NCBI RefSeq assembly: GCF_034702125.1 | Contig: NW_026945720.1 | Location: forward strand, 616,161 to 680,160 | Direction of reading: 5' to 3' | Source: Engraulis encrasicolus | Taxonomy: Eukaryota; Chordata; Actinopteri; Clupeiformes; Engraulidae | Length of the DNA stretch: 64,000 nucleotides | In this document: positions 11,900-24,100 of the stretch, piece by piece | How the letters are laid out: every line of letters starts with the position of its first letter | Numbering within the stretch: the stretch's first letter is position 1 | Program-made: the position numbers and the translations under genes | Notes under the pieces: generated by a model | Database searches by the model: none | Seen by the model: the letters and a program-made list of their open reading frames with translations, nothing else | What the model was told of the DNA's origin: nothing

Positions 11900-13240
11900 T
11901 ATCTGGTGTCAGACGAGACTTGGAGCAGCATTGAAGTGTTCAGTGCCATCTCAGAATTGGCTTTCCCTCCACATCTGCACCAACACATGTAGCTTGAGGT
12001 CTGGGCTGTTTGCAGTTGACTACAAAGGATAAGAAGAGCAATATTAGCTTATTGTGGTTGAGGACATATATTGTCTGAAATAGAATGTTCACAGTTAGAT
12101 GAGGTACTTCAGTTAGCAAGCATATTGACAATCGTAATACTAACACTGTAAATGTTGCTAATTATCCACATTTTTTTAAATAACCATAATTATTGCAATT
12201 AATGTTTTCATCAACTAAAGGTCACTTTAGTGAAACATCAAATATGTGACTGAGCAGCATACATTTCGTGAAAAAACAACTAAAACCACATACTGGACTA
12301 TTACGGAATAATGTTGTAAGACTTATCTTTTCAGAGATCCATGAGTGGGCAGTCTCCTCTGGTCTTGGTTGAAGCGTGGAGCAGCATTTCAGTAGTGAGT
12401 GCTTTCTTGGGACTTCATTAGCATCTGGGAAAGTGAAGGAGCTCTTCATCCGTGTGAGTTCAGGTGAGGGCTGGCTGGCAAACTGGCTGTAATCGACAGG
12501 GCAGGAAGGAGAAGGCAGGTTAAGCAGAGTTGGTTTAAATGTTGTTGGATAAGTGTGTATTGTTTTAAAGTATAGTATCTAGTTTACTTGGGTTTGTTAG
12601 CAGAACTTATGCAGTCCAATCAGTAATGTCCATGTTTTACTAAACATTTACCACAACCATCAACTATTCATAAATACTTGGAAATGTACACCTCACAGCT
12701 TCTTCATGCTATTTTGAGCAACCGTCATAGACATCTTTGTCAGCAAAGCTTACCATACTTTGAAACCTTATTAATTAGTAAATATTCATTGAAAGATACA
12801 GCTTATATTGCGAAAATAAATTACTAAAATGTCATACTGGACCTTCAAGACTGTTGAAACACTTAGCTTTTAAGAGGTCGATGAGTGGTCAGTCTTCTCT
12901 GGTCTTGGTTGAAGAGTCGAGCAGCGTTTCACTGGTGAGTGCCATCTCAGAACTGTGGACTCTGTCACCGTCTGGGTGTTCAGGTTGGCAAACTGGTCGT
13001 AATCAACTGGGCAGGAAGAAGAAGGCAGGTTAAGCAGCGTTATATGTTGGCTTATTTGTAGTTGGAGAAGTGGGTGTTGTTTAAGAGAGAATGTTTAACA
13101 CTTAGCTTTTCAGAGATACAGGAGGGGGCAGTCTTCTCTGGTCTCATTTCAAGCGTAGAGCAGTGTTGAGCTGATGGGTGTTGTCTCAGAACTGTGGACT
13201 TCACATCACCATATGGGGGACTGGCCATCTGGTTACAGAA
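11900..13240 (-). repeat. serial exon-like modules inside Helitron copy 1
   Basis: Three clear related modules (about 12,320-12,493, 12,866-13,005 and 13,105-13,243) and a weaker fourth (about 11,905-12,005) lie on the ORF strand. Translated, they share a core like KCCSTLQPRPEETAHSWISEK, QHCSTLEMRPEKTAPSCISEK and KRCSTLQPRPEKTDHSS. Upstream of at least two is a polypyrimidine tract ending in CAG (for example CTTTCCTCTGCAG before 13,240), and each ends near AAAAG followed by A/CTAAGT, a decayed donor. Module 12,866 has an in-frame stop. They look like a captured exon duplicated several times and then decaying. The source gene is not recognised. Confidence 0.5.
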
Positions 13241-13805
13241 CACTGCAGAGGAAAGCTAAGCAGACTTGCCTTAGTGTATTTGTGGCTATATAGTTTAAGA
13301 AAGAATGCTGTAATACTTATATACTTATAACACTACGATTTTTTAATTAGCATTGTTACCATGCATGCAAACCTACATGAGATAAGTACCACTGAAAATA
13401 TAGAAACCCTAAAGAAAAAGTTACCATAATTTATCATGTGCTAAATAGTCACCTACCAGATGAAGGCCAATTATCATGCTAAATGGAGGCATACTGTGTA
13501 TCACAGCCATTACTCACAAAAACCTACAAAAAATAGTTTTCATTCAAAGCCCAACTGACACAGGAAGGATTTAAAAAAATATATATATATATATATAGAT
13601 ATTTTTTTAAAAAATATATTTAATATAAACCCAACCACCACCCCCCTTATGGGGAACTATAACTTCTGGATTTATTATTTTAGTCCCTTCCTGTGTGGAG
13701 GGGAGTGTCAACCCAAAATGTCATTGTTCTTCTACACACATACATCTGGGAAGATGACACGAGATATGAGACAACAACTTAAGCAAACGTTATAACTGCC
13801 TAGAA

Positions 13806-14012
13806 CAGTGATTCCCAACCTTTTGTGTCTCATGTACCCCCCAAACCATTTCATTGTACCATGAGTACCCCCTAACTCATATTTTACATTGCTTTTTCTA
13901 TTCCAGTGTGACTTTGCTCCATGCATTTGTTCAAATTAAATTTTCCCAAGTACCCCCTGCAGTATGCTCCCGTACCCCTAGTGGTACACTTACCCCTGGT
14001 TGGGAAACACTG
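13806..14012. mobile_element. hAT MITE, 207 bp, tandem unit 1
   Basis: Termini are CAGTGATTCCCAACC and GGTTGGGAAACACTG. Flanks are GCCTAGAA (13,798-13,805) and GTCTAGAA (14,013-14,020), an 8-bp duplication with one mismatch. It was carried along by the tandem duplication. Confidence 0.88.
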
Positions 14013-14762
14013 GTCTAGAAGCCAAGAGTGTTAGTAATGAAACCAGCATAAATGTGCAATAGATCACTGTTTTCATTCGAGGCCAAACCATCAATATGTT
14101 TTTTTTAAATAAATACATAAACCCAACCACCACCCCCCTTATGGGGAACTTAAACTTCTGTTTTTAATTCTTGTAGTCCCGGAGGGGGAAAGTAGGAGCA
14201 TCAAACCAGTGATCTGTTACTACAGTGGTGTGTATGTGTGTATAAGAAAAATATCATTTAGCCTGGGGTGTACAGTGGTACTTTCTTAAAGAGTGTACCT
14301 TTAAGCAAGTACCATAACCACTTACCTTGAGGGAAAAGAACATGACCGGCTGCATCCCAGCACCCTACTCGTGTGTGTGCAAGGACAGCATCATTTGAAA
14401 TCACATTCAACATGTTCTTGAAAATGAAAGAACATTAACCACTAACCTTGTGAACAGGATTGTCATGCTAAATGGAGGCATACTGTATATCACAGCCATT
14501 ACTCACAAAAACCTACAAAAAATAGTTTTTATAAACTATATAAACTATATATATATAAACTATATAAACTATAAAAACCCAACCACCACCCCCCTTATGG
14601 GGAACTAAAACCTCTGGTTTTATTATTTTTAGTCCCTTCCTGTGTGGAGGGGAAAACTTGAGCGTCAACCCAAAATGTCATTGTTCTTCTACACACATAC
14701 ATCTGGGAAGATGACACGAGATATGAGACAACAACTTAAGCAAACGTTATAACTGTCTAGAA

Positions 14763-14969
14763 CAGTGATTCCCAACCTTTTGTGTCTCATGTACCCCCGA
14801 AACCATTTCATTGTACCATGAGTACCCCCTAATTCATATTTTACATTGCTTTTTCTATTCCAGTGTGACTTTGCTCCATGCATTTGTTCAAATTAAATCT
14901 TCCCAAGTACCCCCTGCAGTATGCTCCCGTACCCCTAGTGGTACACGTACCCCTGGTTGGGAAACACTG
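14763..14969. mobile_element. hAT MITE, 207 bp, tandem unit 2
   Basis: The same element as at 13,806, here with a perfect GTCTAGAA duplication on both sides (14,755-14,762 and 14,970-14,977). The shared insertion point shows it was present before the block was duplicated. Confidence 0.9.
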
Positions 14970-15599
14970 GTCTAGAAGCCAAGAGTGTTAGTAATGAAAC
15001 TAGCATACATGTGCAATAGATCACTGTTTTCATTCGAAGCCAACCCATCAATATGTTTTAAAAAACAAATAAATACATAAACCCAACCACCACCCCCCTT
15101 ATGGGGAACTTAAACTTCTGTTTTTAATTCTTGTAGTCCCGGAGGGGGAACGTAGGAGCATCAAACCAGTGATCTGTTACTACAGTGGTGTGTATGTGTG
15201 TATAAGAAAAATATAATTTAGCCTGGGGTGTACAGTGGTACTTTCTTAAAGAGTGTACCTTTAAGCAAGTACCATAACCACTTACCTTGGGGGACCGGCT
15301 GCATCCCAGCACCCTACTCGTGTGTGTGCAAGGACAGCATCATTTGAAATCACATTCTACATTTTCTTGAAAATGAAAGAACATTAACCACTAACCTTGT
15401 GAACCTACCCAAAAACCTACAAAAATAGTTTTCATTCAAAGCCCAACTGACACAGGAAGGTGTTTATATATATAAACTATATAAAACTATATAAAACTAT
15501 ATATATATATATATATAAAATGAAAGAACAATAACCACTAACCTTGTGACCAGGGAGATGGAAGGTTGGGGGAAGAGGGCATGTCCGACGGAATCCTAC

Positions 15600-16082
15600 T
15601 TATGTGTGCACAAGTGTCATTAGTATCATCATTACAACAGTATCATTTGAAATGACTTTCAACCCTGTAATTATAATTACATTACTGTACTGCACCCCCC
15701 CCCCTCCCCACCTGGCATGGTTTGTCAAATGCTCTTGTCTTTCCAGGGCCCTACAGTCCGATTGCAGATGTTCGCTCATGTCATGTCCGGGCTTGGTGAC
15801 GTATAACAGCATGTACATGAGACAGCTTTCTGCATCTAGAATGAATTGAATGTCCATGTTAGCATTCCATGCTCTGACCAAGTCTGGGTTGTAGTTGTTA
15901 GTCCAAATGCTCTTGTCTTTCCAGGGTCCTACAGTCCGATTGCATTTGTAATTTGCTGTGGCCACCATGTTGATCCCATCAGCAACTGATGATTGTAATC
16001 CCAAACTGTTACCCGTTGAAAGAAGACACAAACACAGGTCTATGGTAGCTGTAATATGTGTGCAGCACTCCTGATAAAACAT
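15600..16082 (-). pseudogene. chimeric Helitron fragment carrying a piece of the Rep domain
   Basis: A 160-codon minus-strand frame. Its middle (15,765-15,905) copies ORF positions 21,151-21,294, which include the Rep tyrosine region LMYMLxYVTKP and [11 protein letters not shown], with only a few mismatches. Its ends come from the array unit. The Rep piece is flanked by 40-bp direct repeats (15,727-15,766 and 15,905-15,944, one mismatch, core CTTGTCTTTCCAGGG). It is most likely a rearranged fragment with no protein function. The same structure exists in copy 2. Confidence 0.75.
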
Positions 16083-16170
16083 GCTTCTGCACTTGGGATG
16101 GAAATATCAAATCCAGTGCTGTAGCCTTCTGTGTAGTTGAGTCCTCAATTAGTTGCTTGTATCCTCGCTC

Positions 16171-18121
16171 TCCACCTGGCATGGTTTGTCAAATGCTCTT
16201 GTCTTTCCAGGGCCCTACAGTCCGATTGCATTTGTAATTTGCTGTGGCCACCATGTTGATCCAATCAGCAATTGATGATTGTAATCCAAACTGTTACCCG
16301 TTGAAAGAAGACACAAACACAGGTCTATGGTAGCTGTAATATGTGTGCAGCACTCCTGATAAAACATGCTTCTGCACTTGGGATGGAAATATCAAATCCA
16401 GTGCTGTAGCCTTCTGTGTAGTTGAGTCCTCAATTAGTTGCTTGTATCCTCGCTCTCCACCTGGCATGGTTTGTCAAATGCTCTTGTCTTTCCAGGGCCC
16501 TACAGTCCGATTGCATTTGTAATTTGCTGTGGCCACCATGTTGATCCAATCAGCAATTGATGATTGTAATCCAAACTGTTACCCGTTGAAAGAAGACACA
16601 AACACAGGTCTATGGTAGCTGTAATATGTGTGCAGCACTCCTGATAAAACATGCTTCTGCACTTGGGATGGAAATATCAAATCCAGTGCTGTAGCCTTCT
16701 GTGTAGTTGAGTCCTCAATTAGTTGCTTGTATCCTCGCTCTCCACCTGGCATGGTTTGTCAAATGCTCTTGTCTTTCCAGGGCCCTACAGTCCGATTGCA
16801 TTTGTAATTTGCTGTGGCCACCATGTTGATCCAATCAGCAATTGATGATTGTAATCCAAACTGTTACCCGTTGAAAGAAGACACAAACACAGGTCTATGG
16901 TAGCTGTAATATGTGTGCAGCACTCCTGATAAAACATGCTTCTGCACTTGGGATGGAAATATCAAATCCAGTGCTGTAGCCTTCTGTGTAGTTGAGTCCT
17001 CAATTAGTTGCTTGTATCCTCGCTCTCCACCTGGCATGGTTTGTCAAATGCTCTTGTCTTTCCAGGGCCCTACAGTCCGATTGCATTTGTAATTTGCTGT
17101 GGCCACCATGTTGATCCAATCAGCAATTGATGATTGTAATCCAAACTGTTACCCGTTGAAAGAAGACACAAAAACAAACAACCAAATTGGAGAGGATGCG
17201 TGTGCAATCTGAACACAGCTATCTGATTGCAAATGCACACACAAAAAAACACCAGAAACGACACAAAATTGTGCTCATGGTGGTCAGTCCTTAAAAACTG
17301 CAGACACAGGTCTATGGTAGCTGTAATATGTGTGCAGCACTCCTGATAAAACATGCTTCTGCACTTGGGATGGAAATATCAAATCCAGTGCTGTAGCCTT
17401 CTGTGTAGTTGAGTCCTCAATTAGTTGCTTGTATCCTCGCTCTCCACCTGGCATGGTTTGTCAAATGCTCTTGTCTTTCCAGGGCCCTACAGTCCGATTG
17501 CATTTGTAATTTGCTGTGGCCACCATGTTGATCCAATCAGCAATTGATGATTGTAATCCAAACTGTTACCCGTTGAAAGAAGACACAAAAACAAACAACC
17601 AAATTGGAGAGGATGCGTGTGCAATCTGAACACAGCTATCTGATTGCAAATGCACACACAAAAAAACACCAGAAACGACACAAAATTGTGCTCATGGTGG
17701 TCAGTCCTTAAAAACTGCAGACACAGGTCTATGGTAGCTGTAATATGTGTGCAGCACTCCTGATAAAACATGCTTCTGCACTTGGGATGGAAATATCAAA
17801 TCCAGTGCTGTAGCCTTCTGTGTAGTTGAGTCCTCAATTAGTTGCTTGTATCCTCGCTCTCCACCTGGCATGGTTTGTCAAATGCTCTTGTCTTTCCAGG
17901 GCCCTACAGTCCGATTGCATTTGTAATTTGCTGTGGCCACCATGTTGATCCAATCAGCAATTGATGATTGTAATCCAAACTGTTACCCGTTGAAAGTTGA
18001 CACAAAAACAAACAACCAAATGGGAGAGGATGAGTGTGCAATCTGAACACAGCTATCTGATTGCAAAATGCACACACACAAAAAAACACCCAGAAACGAC
18101 ACAAAAGTGTGCTCATGGTGG
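16171..18121 (-). repeat. tandem array of the Helitron ORF 3' end, copy 1
   Basis: Unit starts at 16,171, 16,456, 16,741, 17,026, 17,443 and 17,860 give three 285-bp units and then 417-bp units running up to the ORF stop. The 417-bp unit has an extra 132 bp; the short form looks like a deletion between GACACA words. On the minus strand each unit contains the last coding stretch of the endonuclease (GYKQLI...DSTTQK...ALDLIF...[11 protein letters not shown]) followed by downstream sequence. The array is thus a serial amplification of the gene's 3' end. A less complete unit lies at about 15,905-16,170. Confidence 0.9.
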
Positions 18122-21100
18122 TCAGTCCTTAAAAACGGCAAACACAGGTCTATGGTAGCTGTAATATGTGTGCAGCACTCCTGATAAAACATGCTTCTGC
18201 ACTTGGGATGTAAAAATCAAATCCAGTGCTGTACCCTTCTGTGTAGTTGAGTCCGCAATTAGTTGCTTGTATCCTCGCTTTGTAAATGCATCGCAAAGAG
18301 GTGTACAAATTGAGGACTGATTTTCATTGAAATCGCCGCAAATTACAATGTGGCTCACATCCACGGCTTCAACAGCATCCAAAAGATTTTGCAAGTTTGT
18401 GTTGAAGTCTGTGGTCTTGTAGGATGGTGGCCTGTATACAGCTGCTACCACGGCTCGAACAGGGTCTGTTATCTTCAAAGCAAGGAACTCCAAATCTGTG
18501 ACTCCCGCCAAATATTTCAAAGCGTGACACTGTATGTGGGTCTTTGCATATATGGCCACACCACCACCCTTTTGGCTTGCCAGTTGCGGAAAGTTGCTGT
18601 ATGAAACCTGCCGGTTCCTAAAGAACATGTTGTATCCATCCAATTGAACCTCCTGGGGAACAGCTGACCCAAACATATGAGTTTCAGTGAAACACAAAAT
18701 GTCTCCCAAACACATCTCGTGATGTTTCCTGACATCCTCAATATGGCAGAGTAGGCCTTCCACATTGTGGTGGATCACAGCAAGATTTCCACCAGCAGAC
18801 GTTTTAGCATGTTCCAAAAGAGGCATGACGTCTGAAAGGTCTGCTTTAGGCATGCTATCCAGTGAGGCCAAAACCTCTTCGTTGCAGTAGATACGATCTT
18901 CATCGTAGTCAATGATGTGTAGTCCTTGCAAGGAGGTTGTTCGGCTTAGGGCTACATAAGCCATACCAGCTTCAAACACACGTTTCAGAGACACCACTGC
19001 TGATGAACACGTGGCACCTTGAACCTTGTGGGCTGTGGAAGCATAGGCTAATCTCAGTGGAAATTGCCTTCTGACCAAGCCCTTCCTGGTTGAACGCTCT
19101 TCGACTCTGTCAATGTAAGCAATGTTGTCGTCTTTGCCTTGTTGACGTCTCTTGAGTCCAGCTGTTGGGCTATCAAATTCTAGGCCAAGTAAATCCACAC
19201 ATGTCTTGCCACCAGGTTCCGCCTTCATGATGATCTTTGCAAGTTTTGCAAAGGAGCCATTTACAAGCCCATCTCCAGTATCCAAGTTCCTCGTCATAAC
19301 AACGCGTGCCCCTTCAGAAAGCAGCAACCGGTCAGGTAGATCTCCTTTTCTTCCTTTACAAGGGGTGTCCTGCTTGACCATCCGCCCAGTTCGCTCATCT
19401 TTCAGGTAGTCCTCTGCATCAACATAGATGACATCGTCACAGATGAGAGACAAAGCAAAGGTGTTGTGAGTGTCTACCTCTTTGTTGGTGGGAAATATAT
19501 GCAATACATCCATAGGGCATTCCAACTTTTGCTGAAAAGTGCGCGATGCAAGAAGTGCCCTATCCGCATCCAGCAATGGTTCCCCCTTCTTCTTGACTCG
19601 CAGTCTGTTGAGCATCTCTGCAAAGACAGCATCATCCTTCTGTCTCATGATCTCAGTCAAAGTTATTATCTGGAAGTTGTCTTTCCAGAGGTCAACTGTG
19701 TTTTCTTCAAAGACACACAGCGCCTTGGTTTTTCCCACAGGAGACAGTTGGAAGAAGTCCCCAATGCAAAGAATGGACACCCCACCAAATGCTTTCTTGC
19801 TCCCTTTAATCTGTTGGAGTCTCAGGTCCACGTATGCAAAGAGTTCTTTGGACACCATGGACACTTCATCGATCACAATCACCTGGAGATGTTGAAGAAT
19901 GACCCTTATCTCATCCAACGAATTTCCCAGTCCTTGGTATGGTGGGTTCAAATTCCTTGGAAGTTTCAATAGTGAATGCAGAGTGTTTCCAGAGATGTTG
20001 AACGCTGCCGTTCCTGTGTAGGACGACAGCAAAACCGTTGGTCCCGATATATCTGCCTCCTCACGGAAAGCAGGATGTCTCCTCAGAATTTTTGTGACTT
20101 CGTTGTAGATGCACTTGATTAAATGGGACTTACCTGCACCTGCTCCCCCAGTCACAAAGTAGAAGAACTGTTCGACGTCATGTCCATTCACACATCCTAA
20201 AGCCCAGTCTCTGATCTTGTAAAACACGGCAGCTTGGGTCTGGTTAAGGCTTTGGTACATCTGCTGAAGCTCCTTGGGACTCAGGGGTGAGCACTGTACT
20301 AAAGGCACTGCTGGCTGGTTGTGGGCTTTTTTTCTGAATTCGGGGACATCATCCTGCTCATTGTCATCCACCATGTCTTCTGGTTGGCGATCTGCAAGAG
20401 CTTCAATGCGAATGAGCTCAGAGTTTGGAGCAAAGCCGGCCCCCTCAAGCGGTCCAGCTTCGGCTAACTTTTTGATGGCAGCCTCGACCGCGTCACTTGC
20501 AACTTCATATCGGTCCCAGTTGCTTCGGACAATGTCACAGACAGGCTGCTGTGACTCTGAGCCAGGCAGGCTGATGTTTCCGAATAGGAAGAAGCTGGCA
20601 TAAGATCGCCCTGAAATCCGTTTGAAATCTGACTCTGACCGGAAGGGGCAGAAAACCTTCAGCAGAGTTTCAAAATACTTTTCAGGATGCTTCTGGACAC
20701 AGAAGCGTGGATAACGAATTACTGCATCTTTTCCTCTTGTCCGCTTCTGAATGAATCCCATGCCACCTTCAAGTGGTATGGCACGTTCGCCTTCTTTGCC
20801 TCTGCCATAGACAAGTCTGTACTTTGATGCAAAGTCTGCCATACACATTCCCTCAAACTCTGGAGTGGCTGGTCTTGCTTTGTACTTTTCTGGCAATCCA
20901 GTCATCCATATGTTGTCTGAGTCAGGATCTCTTTGTTCGAGCCGTGCCATTGGTAGGCTCATCCTCAATCTGTTATCATCAGTGGGGATGAAGACAACAG
21001 TGCGTGAACAAGACTTGAGTTTTAGGCTGCAAACACGGGCGACAGCCTCTTGCACACTAATCTCACGACTTTTGGAGTATGCCTGCATGATCTGTTTCAT

Positions 21101-24100
21101 CTGCTCAAGGTCAGTGGCATTCTCATGTATCGAGTCTTTCACAACACTTTTCAGGTGTTCGCTCATGTCATGTTCGGGCTTGGTGACGTATGACAACATG
21201 TACATGAGACAGCTTTCTGCATCTAGAATGAACTGAATGTCCATGTTAGCATTCCATGCTCTGACCAAGTCTGGGTTGTAGTTGTTAGTCCAGCAGTCTT
21301 TGGGGTCCCGTCTCATGACAAGACTGGTGCCATTTGACATTTCCTCCAGGCAACAGTGATATTCTTCATACGTCATGTTGCATCTGGCAAGGAGCTCATC
21401 AATGGTGTTGACCGACACTGCTGGCTCATGCAACAAATTCCAAATGGCTTTGAATTTAGCCTTTGCTTGCGCAGTTCTGTTTAGCCAACGTGTTTTTTGA
21501 TCACTTTCGCTTTCCTGACTGTTCTCATCCAGTGGTGGTGGTCTCCTGACGAAGGTGGATTGGATGGGTGGCTTGGGGAAATCGAAGCGACAGTGCTTAT
21601 GTCCTTTCTTACACGATTTGGTGTGGTTCCTGCTGTGAGACTGCACTTCCTTCACAATGTTGTGAAGTTCGGGATCTGCTTTTTCGTCAGGCAGTTGGCA
21701 GGAGATGTATTTGTCAATAAATTCAACAACCACATCATCCTCCTGATCACCTAACTTGGGTGCGCCTTTGATCCAAAACATGCAGTGGATATGGGCAGAT
21801 CCTCTTGCTTGGAATTCCACTCTGTAAAAGTAGTCCTCCACTTCACCAAGGGGTTGAGCTGGTGACAAAATAAGGTCTCTCATTAGTGCCTCGACCCTCT
21901 TGTCCCACATTCGCATCACGGTCACCGGATTGCTGCGAAGAATTTCACACTTGGTTGTCCAGTCCAAATCTGCCGCATTCACAGTTTCTCCTTGTTGTCT
22001 CTTGATGACTTCAATGATGTCTGGCCATCTCATCTCTGCAGCACTGAACGTGACAAAAAAAGTTGGCATGCCAATTTGTCTGAGCATGGCAAAGAGGTCT
22101 TTTGTTGTCTTCTCCCAAAAGGCAGGAGTTCCTCGTAAAGGCTGCATGAATCTTGTGGCGTGGCCATGTCGCACCAACTTCTGCACCTCACTCTGATCCT
22201 GCAACAAAGACGACGTTATCCTACGCCCATCTTTTGTGAGGACTTTGCCCTTGCGTAGTTGGATAGACATGCTGGACATGGCCATGTGCATCTCTGTCAC
22301 AAACTGTGCGAAAAAGATGTAATTGGTGTCCATGGCAAAGCGATTGTCCACACTGAACAGGCGTGAGTTGAAGTATCTGCTTGGAGAGATCTTCCTAGGA
22401 CGGTCAGCCTCATCAATTGTATTCCTGCCAGTGCACAACTGTACCGGAAATGCCATGGACTCCAGCTTGGGTGTCTTGAAAAAGTTGACTGGTGTATTCC
22501 CTTCAGCTGGAGCGATTGAGTAAATGTTGTCACCAAAGGACAATATTTCTTGGCCCACATCAGCTGGCTGAAGACAAGAATCAAACACCAAAGCATGCTG
22601 TTGTGCAACATTGTCATCCTGTTCAGCCTCATCTTCAGACTTAGAGTCACAGTCATCCTCATCACTGCACTCAGAGTCGTCATCACAGGCGCTGCTCTGA
22701 TCTTTGCTTTTTGGCGGATCTGCACCACTCTCTGCACTGTCTTTGTCTTCAGTCTCGATATCGGCGACTTCTGTCAATTCAAGGTAGTCTTCCTCATCAA
22801 AGTCTTGCAAAGAAATGTCTTTGTACTGCGAGTGCATGTCCTTTAACTTCAGTAAGGCTCTTCGCACCTTCCTCATGTCAAGAACTTGCAGTTGATAGTG
22901 CCCCCGGTAACACAGGCGTCGCTTTAACTTTACCCTCAAAAGCTGTGATGCAGATGGTGGTCTAGGTAATGACTGCACTGTGGATTCTACTTCAGATGGA
23001 ACACATACCACTGCGCCGTGAATTGCTCGCTGTTGTCCTTTAGGAAGAGAGATGATCTTTGCAAATGGTATGAACTTTGCAATGACATGCCTCTCTAGCA
23101 CATTCAACCCCTGAAGCTCCTCAGGTATAGGGTCAAGTTGAAGGTGGTTTGCCACTGCAATAGATGGCAATCTTTTCGACTTCAAGTTGTCGTCACATGT
23201 GTGACAAATCCACTCCTCTTTCCTTTCTGGCATGCTGCACTCACCATGGTTGTTGCAGCTGTCTCCACAAACATGCACATAAGTGCCAGTGAGGCACATT
23301 GATGCAAGCTCGGGGTCCTTGGTGTATTTTGAGCGGTCACATCTCTTCACTTGATTGGCAAATTCACATCTGTGACAGACTGTGCAAACGTAAGTTGGTC
23401 CTTGTTGCGCATTCAGTCGAAACAAAGAGACTGCTGCGTCAATTAAAGGATTGGAGGTAGTAGAGTCTTTCTCAGTCTCCATGTGAAGCAGTGTCTCAGA
23501 AAATGCAGTAATGTTCCTGTATTTGCTCTTGATGCGGTTGCTACACCTGATGACATGTAGGGCTTTGATGTCCTTCATGCGTTGAAATTTGCAGTGGCGG
23601 CTATGCACCATGACACGTACTGAATTAAATGTTTTGTCATCACTGTAACGTCTTTGAAAGGCTTCTTTCTGTTGTGACCTTTCTTCCTTGCGAAATGCAG
23701 GGTCTTTGCGATAGTGACGCATTTTCTCTTGCATTTTTTGTTTTTCCTTTTGTCGGAAAGCAGGGTCAGTGGAGTATCGATCTCGATCTCGAACATGCTG
23801 CTTTTGCTTCTGTCGGAAAGCAGGGTCAGTGGAGTATCGATCTCTAACATGCTGCTTTTGCTTCTGTCGGAAAGCAGGGTCAGTGGAGTATCGATCTCTA
23901 ACATGCTGCTTTTGCTTCTGTCGGAAAGCAGGGTCAATGCTATATCGATGTCTGATGCGCTGGCTCTCCTTCTGTTGACATGTCTGTCGAAATGCAGCGT
24001 CATTGTGGTATTTATCCTTACGGTGTTCTTTTTTCCTCTGGTAATACTCCTTCATATATTGCAGTCTTTTCATTCGAAAAGCATCGCTGGTCCTGTAGAG

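Larger units (their letters stand above)
13477..15460. repeat. tandem duplication of about 1 kb in Helitron copy 1
   Basis: Block 13,477-14,463 is repeated at 14,464-15,400, with a partial third copy near 15,410-15,460. Shared landmarks are CATGCTAAATGGAGGCATACTG, the ACCCAACCACCACCCCCCTTA words (13,629, 14,117, 14,578 and 15,080), the hAT MITE and the GGAGCATCAAACCAGTGATCTG segment. AT-rich runs such as (TA)n at 13,580-13,600 and 15,470-15,520 vary between units. No coding region. Confidence 0.8.

Noticed and set aside
16171..18121. Regular repeats suggesting a CRISPR-like or satellite array
   Set aside because: The units are 285/417 bp, have no spacers, and contain the end of the Helitron coding sequence, so this is a local gene-end amplification.
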